Positions 1 through 8,000 of a DNA stretch of 17,257 bases are shown one piece after another. The position numbers and the translations under genes were made by a program. How positions within the stretch are numbered: the first letter of the stretch is position 1; every line of letters starts with the position of its first letter. Origin of the DNA: Bacteroides sp. CAG:709 (GTDB lineage: Bacteria > Bacteroidota > Bacteroidia > Bacteroidales > UBA932); contig FR882164.1 in assembly GCA_000434935.1 (NCBI GenBank), forward strand, positions 45,798 through 63,054. The letters are read 5' to 3'. Below the pieces are notes generated by a model. It saw only the letters and a program-made list of their open reading frames with translations, was not told the origin of the DNA and ran no database searches.

Positions 1-54
1 GAAGCGGTTCAGGTGTCCGCCCGCCATTATGACGCAGTATTGATTATTCTTCAT
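1..54 (-). CDS. Probable mannose-1-phosphate guanylyltransferase, N-terminal fragment (cut by window edge)
   Basis: Only the first 18 codons lie in the window, read leftwards from an ATG at 52-54: MKNNQYCVIMAGGHLNRF. The beta-strand followed by a glycine-rich turn is the nucleotide-binding start of sugar-phosphate nucleotidylyltransferases, and Asn-Asn-x-Tyr-Cys-Val-Ile-Met resembles Bacteroidales ManC-type enzymes, which make GDP-mannose from mannose-1-phosphate and GTP in the cytoplasm. The usual signature is GGxGxRxWP; here it reads GGHLNRF, so the second conserved glycine is replaced by Leu, while Arg and the aromatic residue are kept. The gene starts 23 bp after the stop of the YraN-like gene and is probably in the same transcript. 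Another nucleotidyltransferase of this superfamily remains possible because so little is visible. Confidence 0.55.
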   Translation of the reverse strand, partial: MKNNQYCVIMAGGHLNRF

Positions 55-77
55 GTATATATAGTCTCGTGTTATTT

Positions 78-455
78 CTACAAATATATCGGCACATAAG
101 CGGCAGGGAAGTATCTGAACTCCACCTGGGCCCCGTCATATGTTATCGCCGCGACATCGAACCAGACCTCCAAATCTCTTCCTAAATACTTCTGTTTCAT
201 AGACATATACTTTCCGGCTGCGGATGCGATATGCCGCTGTTTCGATGCGGTGACGGCTTCCTGCGGTTCTCCCTGCACAGGCGCGGTCCGACTCTTTACC
301 TCTACAAAATGTATTCCATCGCCGGCCAGCGAAATGATGTCAATCTCCAAATGCCCGTACCGCCAGTTCCTCTCCAGTATCGTATGCCCGTGGTCGATAA
401 GGTATTGGCAGGTTTCATCCTCGCCATGTCGCCCCAATGCGTTTTTTCCTTTCAT
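78..455 (-). CDS. YraN/UPF0102 family protein, predicted nuclease-like
   Basis: A 125-residue cytoplasmic protein with the family pattern in order: GRHGEDET near residues 8-15, RNWRYGHLEID at about 29-39, and HFVEVKSR at 49-56. Glu12, Glu37/Asp39 and Glu52-x-Lys54 match the acidic and lysine positions of the PD-(D/E)xK endonuclease fold to which UPF0102 is assigned; the biochemical role of the family is poorly defined. The ATG at 455 was chosen because the protein then starts just ahead of the conserved GxxGE segment and lies 37 bp after the mutS2 stop. A longer frame from 548 would overlap mutS2 by 56 bp and add 31 residues with no family similarity. The usual Gly-Glu-Ile-Asp is Leu-Glu-Ile-Asp here. 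It follows mutS2 in the same operon. Confidence 0.85.
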   Translation of the reverse strand: MKGKNALGRHGEDETCQYLIDHGHTILERNWRYGHLEIDIISLAGDGIHFVEVKSRTAPVQGEPQEAVTASKQRHIASAAGKYMSMKQKYLGRDLEVWFDVAAITYDGAQVEFRYFPAAYVPIYL

Positions 456-492
456 GTCAAATAGTTTTTCCGTTTGGTCGGGAGCCGGTCTG

Positions 493-3027
493 TCATTTGT
501 CGAAGGTGACGACTGTGACACCCGATCCTCCCAGCTGTATGCTTTCATCTTTGGCCGAGACCACGCCCGGCGTCGTTTTCAGGAACTTCTGAATCTCTTC
601 TCTCAATGCTCCTGTCCCTTTTCCGTGGATGATTCTGACAGAAGAAACATTGAGCATGATGGCATCGTCGACATAGTGCATCACATTCTCCAGCGCCTCG
701 TTTACTCGCTGACCTCTGACATCCAGTTCCATCTTGAAATTCAATTTTCTTTCAGATATTGAACTGTCCATCGAAGAACTGGTCTGTACCGGCTTCGGAG
801 CCGCCTTTATTGCACTTTTATATTCATTGGAAGAGATGCGCTCCACCTTGTCCAGCGGCATTTTGCTCTTTATGTTGCCTACGATGACCGTGACCGCCTT
901 GTCTGACACGATGGCGACCTCGCCGACCATGCCGTTGGCCTTTACGCGCACTTTTTCGCCGACCTGCAGAGGCCCGCTGCGGAAAGCGGAGATTTTCTGC
1001 TCCATCCCGGCATTGTCCTCCTGCTGCGAATTCCCGCCGGCACGTCCGGCTTTGCGCTGCTGCTGTCTCTGCTGCCTTTCGCTGACTTTGCGGATTTTCT
1101 CCTCCAGATAGCTGTCCCGGTCCTTTTTGTCCTGCTCCTTCTTCTGTGCAAGAGCATTGACGAAACCTTGGAGATTTTCCCTGGCCTTGCGCGTTTCCGC
1201 CTTTTCGGCCTGCTTCTCGCGGATGGTTCGTATGGTGTTCTCTACCTGCTTGTTGGCCCCTTTCACGATATCCTCCGCCTCACGTTTCGCCTCGTCCAGA
1301 ATCTCCTGCCGCATCTTCCGGATATCCTCCAGTTCTTTCTGGTATTTTCCGGTGATGCTCTCCAGCGTCTTGTCTGTATTTCTTATTTTCTGGATTTTCT
1401 CGTCCAGTACCTTTCTGTTTCTCGCAATCTTCCGCAGATTCCTTTCAATGCCCACAAACTCTTCACCAGCACGGTTTTCCGCGTCTTTGACAATCGTCTC
1501 CGGCAGCCCCATCTTACGTGCCAGCTCGAATGCGAAGGAGTTTCCCGGCAGACCCATTTCCAGCTTGAACAGCGGTGCAATGTTCTTGGCATCGAACTGC
1601 ATCGCCCCGTTCACGACGCCCGTGTCCGCCCCTGACGCATACAGTTTCAGGTTCGTGTAATGCGTAGTGATGACGCCGTAGACTCCGCGTTTGTCGAACT
1701 CGCTGAGTATCGCTTCCGCAATCGCGCCTCCGGCGGCAGGTTCCGTGCCCGACCCGAATTCGTCTATCAGGATCAATGTCTTCGAGTCGGCATGTGCCAG
1801 CATGTCGTTCATCGAAGCCAGGAAAGAGCTGTATGTACTCAGGTCATTGTCAATGGATTGGCCGTCGCCGATGTCTGCCATTATCCTGTCGAAGACCATC
1901 ATTTCGGATGTCTCGGAGGTAGGGATGAGCATGCCCCACTGGAACATGTACTGGAGCAGGCCTACGGTTTTCAGACACACGGACTTACCTCCTGCGTTAG
2001 GTCCGGAGATGAGCAGAATATGCTTCTGCGGGGTAAGTTTCACTGTCAGCGGAACGATTTCCTTGCCGTCTTTTTTCAGGGACCTTTCCAGAAGCGGATG
2101 TCTTGCCTTGCGCAGGTCCATCTCGTTTTCTTCGGATATTATCGGCATTCCGGCCACGAAATCAAGTGATGTCTGTGCCTTGGCGATGAGGAAATCCAGC
2201 TCGCCGATGCATTTGGCTCCTTCCAGAAGTTCCGGCACGAATGGACGCACCCAGTCGCTGAAGTCATATAATATGCGTGCTATCTCGCGTGACTCCGCGA
2301 AATGCAACTCGCTGATTTCATTGGTGATTTCCACGATTTCAGCCGGCTCGATGAACGTGGTCTTGCCTGATGAGGACTCGTCATATACGAAACCCTGAAG
2401 CTTTCTCTTGTTGGCGGAATTGACAGGAATGAGCATTTTTCCGTCGCGCATGACGACAGACGCGTCGCTGTCCACGATGCCTTCGCTCTGCGCTTTTTTC
2501 AATATGATGCCGATTCTTTTGGAAATGGCGCCTTCCTTGTCCTTGAGCTTCCGGCGGATGTCGTACAGCTCGTCCGATGCTGTGTCCTTTACATTGCCGA
2601 ATTTGTCCAGAATGGAATCTATGCGCTGATGGACTTCAGGGAACAGTACGATGCTGCTTACCATTTTCTTCAGATATGGGTAGACACCGTCCTTGATGTT
2701 GCCGAAAAACATTGACACTTTCCTGAGAGTGTCCAGCATTGTCCTCAACTTTCCGAGAGAGACGAGGTCGATGTTCGCGCCTTCTTTGGAGAGGACTTCG
2801 AGGAAGCCGACGCAGTCGATGTAGCCGTTCGCTGGGAATGATTCCTCGAACATCACGATCAGCCTCATTTCGTCGGTCAGCAGCAGTCTTTTGCGGATTT
2901 CTTTCGGGTTTGTGGAAAATTTCTCCTCTGCAGTCCTGATTGTCGCATAGTCAGTGCTGCATCTGTCCGAGATGATTTTCCTTATCCTGTCGAATCCAAG
3001 TATTGCTTCAATTCTCTCCTCTGTCAT
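493..3027 (-). CDS. mutS2: Endonuclease MutS2 (MutS-family ATPase with C-terminal Smr domain)
   Basis: An 844-residue protein with MutS2 architecture. Residues 1-300 form the clamp/lever region without a MutS mismatch-recognition domain. The ABC-type ATPase has Walker A GPNAGGKS at 342-349 and Walker B LILIDE at 418-423. A charged coiled-coil runs through about 520-655, and the C-terminal Smr nuclease domain at about 768-843 has LDVRG (768-772) and HGKGTGALR (801-809). Family knowledge: MutS2 binds branched DNA and limits homologous recombination in some bacteria, and splits collided ribosomes in Bacillus subtilis; which role applies here cannot be read from sequence. It is somewhat longer than the B. 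subtilis protein (785 aa), partly through a Gln/Arg-rich linker at about 650-675. The gene begins 6 bp after the cdaA stop, implying co-transcription and probably coupled translation. Confidence 0.95.
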   Translation of the reverse strand: MTEERIEAILGFDRIRKIISDRCSTDYATIRTAEEKFSTNPKEIRKRLLLTDEMRLIVMFEESFPANGYIDCVGFLEVLSKEGANIDLVSLGKLRTMLDTLRKVSMFFGNIKDGVYPYLKKMVSSIVLFPEVHQRIDSILDKFGNVKDTASDELYDIRRKLKDKEGAISKRIGIILKKAQSEGIVDSDASVVMRDGKMLIPVNSANKRKLQGFVYDESSSGKTTFIEPAEIVEITNEISELHFAESREIARILYDFSDWVRPFVPELLEGAKCIGELDFLIAKAQTSLDFVAGMPIISEENEMDLRKARHPLLERSLKKDGKEIVPLTVKLTPQKHILLISGPNAGGKSVCLKTVGLLQYMFQWGMLIPTSETSEMMVFDRIMADIGDGQSIDNDLSTYSSFLASMNDMLAHADSKTLILIDEFGSGTEPAAGGAIAEAILSEFDKRGVYGVITTHYTNLKLYASGADTGVVNGAMQFDAKNIAPLFKLEMGLPGNSFAFELARKMGLPETIVKDAENRAGEEFVGIERNLRKIARNRKVLDEKIQKIRNTDKTLESITGKYQKELEDIRKMRQEILDEAKREAEDIVKGANKQVENTIRTIREKQAEKAETRKARENLQGFVNALAQKKEQDKKDRDSYLEEKIRKVSERQQRQQQRKAGRAGGNSQQEDNAGMEQKISAFRSGPLQVGEKVRVKANGMVGEVAIVSDKAVTVIVGNIKSKMPLDKVERISSNEYKSAIKAAPKPVQTSSSMDSSISERKLNFKMELDVRGQRVNEALENVMHYVDDAIMLNVSSVRIIHGKGTGALREEIQKFLKTTPGVVSAKDESIQLGGSGVTVVTFDK

Positions 3028-3033
3028 AACCTT

Positions 3034-3855
3034 TTATTGCTTTTCCTCCTGCCCTGAAGACAATGATGCCCCGAGTTTCAGTTTGAGCTCATTGATATTG
3101 TTTATTTCGGTCAATGTCCCTCCGTGTCCGAACGCGATTCCGCCAGTTTCCTCCGATACGACGATGACGTCGGCGTCAGTCTCTTCCGTGATGCCGATGG
3201 CTGCCTTGTGCCTCATGCCGTATTTCGCCGGAATGTCGGTCCTCTCGGTAATCGGCAGCGTGCACCTCGCGGCTACAATGTGGTGATTGTCAATGATTAC
3301 CGCGCCGTCATGCAGCGGTGAGTTCTTGAAGAACAGATTCATTATGAGCCTGCGGTTTATGCTGGCGTCGATTCTGTCTCCGGTCTCGATTACGAAGTCC
3401 AGGCTTATCTGGTGGGGTATCACGATGAGCGCACCGGTCTTCTGCTCCGACATTGTCCTGCATGCTTCGGTGATTTCTTTTACCGCGCCGCTGTCCAGCG
3501 GTTTGGCTTCGTTCCCCAGGAATTTGTTCAGGAAGTTCCTGGCCCCGGCGCCGAATCTGGAACTGCTTCCGAATTTCATCAGGAAGTGTCGTATTTCCGG
3601 CTGGAATATGATGATCACCGCGAGCACGCCCACGTCAATGAATGTCCCAAGCAATGCGCTCACGAGTTTCATCTTCAATGCGTCCGCAATTACTCTCAAT
3701 ACGTAGATTGAAATGATTGCCGTGAAGATGTTCATCGCCGCAGAGTCGCGTATCCATCTGAAAATGAAATATATAAGCAGGGCGACCAGCAGGACGTCCA
3801 GCATATCGGTGACCGAAAATTTAAGGAACCCGAATATTTCCAGAGGCATGACCAT
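3034..3855 (-). CDS. cdaA: Diadenylate cyclase CdaA (membrane-bound c-di-AMP synthase)
   Basis: A 273-residue protein that should condense two ATP into cyclic di-AMP. The N-terminal 90 residues carry three hydrophobic segments (about 17-33, 40-57 and 66-84), as in membrane-anchored CdaA/DacA. The DAC catalytic domain follows: SPLHDGAVI with the DGA motif at 183-185, and GMRHKAAIG at 213-221, corresponding to the RHR motif; the third position is Lys217 rather than Arg. Two ATGs are close together at 3855 and 3849; I kept the outer one, but MPLEIFGF is an equally credible N-terminus. It is the first gene of the cdaA-mutS2-yraN run. No folP (dihydropteroate synthase), which I recall as a frequent upstream neighbour of cdaA in Bacteroidota, precedes it, and no c-di-AMP phosphodiesterase is in the window. 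Confidence 0.95.
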   Translation of the reverse strand: MVMPLEIFGFLKFSVTDMLDVLLVALLIYFIFRWIRDSAAMNIFTAIISIYVLRVIADALKMKLVSALLGTFIDVGVLAVIIIFQPEIRHFLMKFGSSSRFGAGARNFLNKFLGNEAKPLDSGAVKEITEACRTMSEQKTGALIVIPHQISLDFVIETGDRIDASINRRLIMNLFFKNSPLHDGAVIIDNHHIVAARCTLPITERTDIPAKYGMRHKAAIGITEETDADVIVVSEETGGIAFGHGGTLTEINNINELKLKLGASLSSGQEEKQ

Positions 3856-3876
3856 ATATTATATGTATTCAAACTG

Positions 3877-3908
3877 CAAAAATAGTAAATTTTTATTCAT
3901 TCCTCTAA
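3877..3908 (-). promoter_or_regulatory. Putative Bacteroidales-type promoter for cdaA
   Basis: On the minus strand the element TATTTTTG (plus-strand 3877-3884) matches the Bacteroidales -7 consensus TAnnTTTG exactly. A weaker TTAG (3905-3908) lies 20 bp upstream, where TTTG is expected. Transcription would begin near 3870, leaving about 15 nt before the cdaA ATG. The call is by consensus only. Confidence 0.5.
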
Positions 3909-3943
3909 CTTCTCGCGCGGAAGTAAAAATGCCGATTATTGAT

Positions 3944-3951
3944 TACATTTG
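3944..3951 (+). promoter_or_regulatory. Putative -7 promoter box for the GH43-like gene
   Basis: TACATTTG is a perfect TAnnTTTG -7 element placed 16 bp before the ATG at 3968, so the 5' leader would be only about 10 nt. I see no clear TTTG 19-20 bp upstream (that interval reads GAAGT), so the promoter may be weak or need an activator, possibly the neighbouring HTCS. That link is inference. Confidence 0.45.
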
Positions 3952-3967
3952 TGAAAATCTTGGAATT

Positions 3968-5053
3968 ATGAGGAAGTCATTGAACTGGATAATTGCATTG
4001 GCATGTCTGGTGGCCGGCGTGTGGTCTTGTGGTACGCGTCAGCGCGGGCAGCAGGAAAATTGGTATACGAATCCCATTTGTGACGGGATGGATAATGATA
4101 TTTTCTATCTATATGAAGGCAAGTATTATGTCGCGCAGGACAGGGGAGGAAATATTTATGTACAGGCCTTTGACGACCCGGCAGATGCGAGTTTCGACCA
4201 GATGAAACTGGCGGTGGAAATGCGGAAAGATTATGGACTTACCCATATGTGGTACCCTCAGATTACGCGGATTGACGGCAAATGGTACATATACGTTACC
4301 GCTGATGACGGCAATACCGACAACCACAAGATGTATGTCCTGGTCAATGAAAATGAAGACCCTATGGAGGGGACGTTTCAGATGGCGGGACGCTTGAAAA
4401 CCGATGAAAATGACAATTGGGCCATACACGGCCATGTGTTCCAGTACCGTGGCAGACTGTATATGATCTGGTCCGGCTGGCAGTCGAAGCGTGTCTATGC
4501 CGAGCGGCAGAACATTTATATTTCCGAGATGGCAAGCCCGACTGCACTTTCCGGGAAGAGAGTGATGATTTCCACTCCTGAATATGAGTGGGAGCAGCAA
4601 TGGATCCAGCGTGACGGCGGCAGCACCGTGCGCTATCCAGTATTTGTCAATGAGCGTCCGTCCTTTTTCGCTGATGATAAAACTGACAGGATATATGTGT
4701 TCTACTCGGCCAGCGCGCATTGGACGGCGTATTGCTGTATAGGTGAGCTTTATGCCGACAAAGATGCGGATCTGCTGGACGGCGGCTCATGGTTCAAGAT
4801 TCCTCATCCTGTCTTTTCCGAGAATCGTGAAGCTGGAATTTATGGACCTTCCGCACCGGTTCTAGTCAAATCTCCGGATGGGGAGTGTACATATCTGATG
4901 TATTCTGCCGCTGTCACGGAAAAGTCTCCGCATAGCAGGTCCATATACATGCAGCCTATATCATTCTCGGCTGAAGGCAATCCCGAATTCGGGAAACCTG
5001 TTCCCCGGAATGTCAGGCTTCCTCGTGTTTCTTCAGGGAATCCACGTATTTAG
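3968..5053 (+). CDS. GH43-like glycoside hydrolase, predicted lipoprotein, with altered active-site position
   Basis: A 361-residue protein starting MRKSLNW, with a hydrophobic segment and lipobox VWSC (Cys21), so probably exported and lipid-anchored. The body resembles GH43 five-bladed propellers of the arabinosidase type: TNPICDGMDND at 34-44 (candidate base Asp42), WYPQI 95-99, WAIHGHVF 151-158, IWSGW 167-171, QNIYISEM 181-188, FVNERPSFF 226-234 with candidate acid Glu229, YSASAHWT 246-253. The expected pKa-modulating Asp in W-A-I-D-G is His154 (codon CAC, 4427-4429), and the late Gly-Pro-Gly-His is Gly-Pro-Ser-Ala, so activity may be reduced or changed. A longer frame opening at 3713 overlaps cdaA and lacks an N-terminal signal. 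The 3' end overlaps the convergent HTCS gene by 41 bp. Substrate is likely an arabinose- or xylose-containing glycan, but this is not resolved. Confidence 0.82.
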   Translation: MRKSLNWIIALACLVAGVWSCGTRQRGQQENWYTNPICDGMDNDIFYLYEGKYYVAQDRGGNIYVQAFDDPADASFDQMKLAVEMRKDYGLTHMWYPQITRIDGKWYIYVTADDGNTDNHKMYVLVNENEDPMEGTFQMAGRLKTDENDNWAIHGHVFQYRGRLYMIWSGWQSKRVYAERQNIYISEMASPTALSGKRVMISTPEYEWEQQWIQRDGGSTVRYPVFVNERPSFFADDKTDRIYVFYSASAHWTAYCCIGELYADKDADLLDGGSWFKIPHPVFSENREAGIYGPSAPVLVKSPDGECTYLMYSAAVTEKSPHSRSIYMQPISFSAEGNPEFGKPVPRNVRLPRVSSGNPRI

Positions 5054-8000
5054 TAGGGGATACGCCGTACTTTTTCTTGAAACATTGGGAGAAGTAGGAG
5101 AATGAGCTGAATCCCACCTCTTTATAGACTTCGTTGGCCAAGTATTTGCCGTCGCTCAGCATTTCTGCGGCGCGTTGGAGCTTGAATTCCTTGACGAAAT
5201 CGTTTGGTGAGACTCCTGTCAGGACTTTTACCTTCCTGTAGAAGGAACTCTGGCTCATGAACATGTCTTTGGTCAAGTCCACCAGGCTGTAGTCCAGATC
5301 TGAAAGATGCTTCTCCAGCTCTGCTTTCATCTTGTTGATGAAATCCGAATCGCTCTTGGTGATCTTGGAAATCTGAGACGGATGAACAATCGGGAGTCCG
5401 CGATAGAACTCTTTGATTTTCTCCCTGTTGTCGATTACCGAATGGACTTTTGTCACCAGGAGATCCGGCGAGAAAGGCTTTTCTATGTAATCGTCCGCGC
5501 CATATTTCAGTCCTTTTATCTTGTCTTCGACGGAAGCTTTGGCGGTAAGCAGGATTACAGGGATGCTGGAGTATCTCGGATCTGATTTCATGAACTCGCA
5601 TAGCTCGTAGCCGTCCATTTCCGGCATCATGATGTCGCTCAACACCAGATCTACCGCTTCCTTTCCAAGTATGTCAATGCCTTCCTTGCCGTTTCCTGCC
5701 TGCAATACCTTATAGTCGTCTTTCAGGATTTCCGCAATCATTCTTCGGAGGTCTTCATTGTCATCAATAATGAGGATGGAACTTTCCACCATTCCGATCT
5801 CGTCAGGCTTTTCCATGTTCTCTGCCTGCTCGAAATCTTGTGCCAGAGACCTTTCTCCCGGAATCTGGACGACGAAAGTGGTCATCTCGCTGTTCGGGTC
5901 TATGGCAAGAGATCCTTCGTGACGTTCGGCGAGCATTCTTGCCAGAGGCAGTCCGATACCGGTCCCGTTCTTGCTGCCTTTGACTTGATAGAACATCTTG
6001 AACACGTTCTCGCGCTCCGCAGTCGCGATTTTTTCGCCGTCATTGCTTATGACAATGCTGAAATGATCGGGGAACTCCTCCAATTTCAGATTTATTGTCG
6101 AGACAGCGTATTTTACGGCATTGGAAAGGATGTTGTTGAGGATTTTTTCCAATGCTTCATGGTCGACATTGTACGAATATGCCTCAGATGGTATCGTGAC
6201 GTCTAGTGTTTTCCCTTCGGACTCGACTATCGGTCTGAACCTGCTGCATATTTCTTCTGTCAGGGCTCCTATAAGGCACGGGCGAAGATTCAATACGTAA
6301 TAACCGCCCTCGCTTTTTCTATAGTCAAGAAGCTGGTTCACAAGATTGATGAGCGTGTCGGTCCCTTTGTTGATTATGCCCAGACTTGCCTTAGCCTGTT
6401 CATTGAGCCCGGATGTTCCCATCAACCTTTCCAGCGGTGTCTTGATGAGGGTGAGAGGCGTCCTGATTTCATGAATGATGTTCGTGAAGAAGTTGTATTT
6501 CTCTCGGAAAGTGGCTTCTTCCCTTTTTCTTCTGTAAAAATTGATTACGGCGAGACTTGACAGGCCGAGTATTGACAAATAGACAAGTATGGCCCACCAT
6601 CTGGCATACACCGGATACCTCACCTTTATTTCTATGGATGTCTCCATCGGCTCGTCCTCACCGTCGTATTTTACGGTGAAAGTATGACTTCCCGGAGAGA
6701 GATGTTCGTAGGTGGCCACGGAACTGTCATGTCGCCAGCCGGAATCTTCTCCCTTCATGTAAAAAGAGTAGTCGATGATGTCGGATGACTTGAATGACAG
6801 ATTGGAGAATAATATTACGACGCGTTTGGCGCCGCTGTTTACTTTTACTTCATCGGAAACGCCCACGGATACACCGTCGATCAGTACGTCGGTTATAATG
6901 ATCCGGTCATGGTTGTCGGATGCGTTTTTCAGTACGTTGTCAGGTGAAAATGAATCGATTCCGTTGACTCCTCCGAAAAGCAGCTTGCCGTTGTCCGAGG
7001 AAAGGGCACATCCGTTGAGAAAAGATCCCGTGTTCATGCCGGATTCTTTTCCGAACACCGTGCGTCCGGATTTGTCGATGCAAACCAGGACAGAGCCTTC
7101 TCCGTACCAGATTCTTCCATATGAGTCTTTTTCCAAGGACGAGATTGAGCCTGAGGCCAATTCTTGGTTTACAGGGGAAAACGTGTTCCTTTCATAGGAA
7201 TATGTGACCAGACCGCTGGCCGTGGCAACCCAGATAAGCCCCTTGTTGTCTTCGACCATGTCGTAAGTCGTGTTGCTGGTCAAGTTATTTGTCTTGGATA
7301 TGTTGAAATCTTTCCAGATTTTCCCGTCCAGAGTCGTCCGGTACAGACCGTCGTTGCTGGACAGGATCCAGATGTTTTTCTTGGAGTCTTCGAAGAAACC
7401 GGTCACGCTTGAATGGTTGGAAGCGCGCGGTTCGGAAATGAAACCTCCGGTATCCCTGGAATAATAGCTCAATCCCCATTCCGTGCCGACATATATCTTT
7501 CCTGCCGAGTCCTTGAACAATGCGGTCACGCAATTGTCGCTGATGCTGGAGTCTTTATATCTGTCGTACCTGTGGTTGGTGGTCTTCCCGTTGTCTAGAT
7601 TGTGGATGAACAATCCGTCGTGGCGGGTTCCGATCCACAATTCACGGGAATCTGCCATCAGACATTGGATGCTCGAAATCTCCGGAATGGCAAGACTTGT
7701 CGTTTCTCCATGACTGTCAATGCGGAAAAGTTCGCCCGAAACCGTGCCCGCCCAGATGTTTCCGCCTTTGTCTTTTGCCAATGCCGTAATGTTCTTTCCT
7801 GCAAAACGGTGCTCGAAACTGCTTGCTTTCAGGGGGCAGTAGGCGATGCCGTCGTCTTCTACGCCTATCCACAGGCCTCCGTTCTTGTCTTTGAACATGC
7901 ATCTGGGGCTGGAAGCCATGCCGGATATGACTGTTTCGGCCTTTCTGTTCTTCAGGTCATATCTTTTTATCTCGCTTTGGCACCCGACAAGGAAGCGGCC

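Noticed and set aside
456..548. Longer N-terminus for the YraN-like protein from an ATG at 548
   Set aside because: It would overlap the 3' end of mutS2 by 56 bp and adds residues without family similarity; the ATG at 455 fits the family start.
734..2629. Several open frames of 60-235 codons on the plus strand opposite mutS2
   Set aside because: They are antisense to a complete, well-conserved mutS2 frame, are rich in Ser, Arg and Cys, and show no domain or signal. They are by-products of codon bias.
3713..3967. Longer N-terminus for the GH43-like protein from 3713
   Set aside because: It runs antisense through the cdaA start and would bury the signal peptide and lipobox inside the protein.
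5122..5601. Minus-strand open frame of 159 codons inside the HTCS gene
   Set aside because: It is an alternative frame of the same strand within the receiver/AraC region and has no recognisable features.
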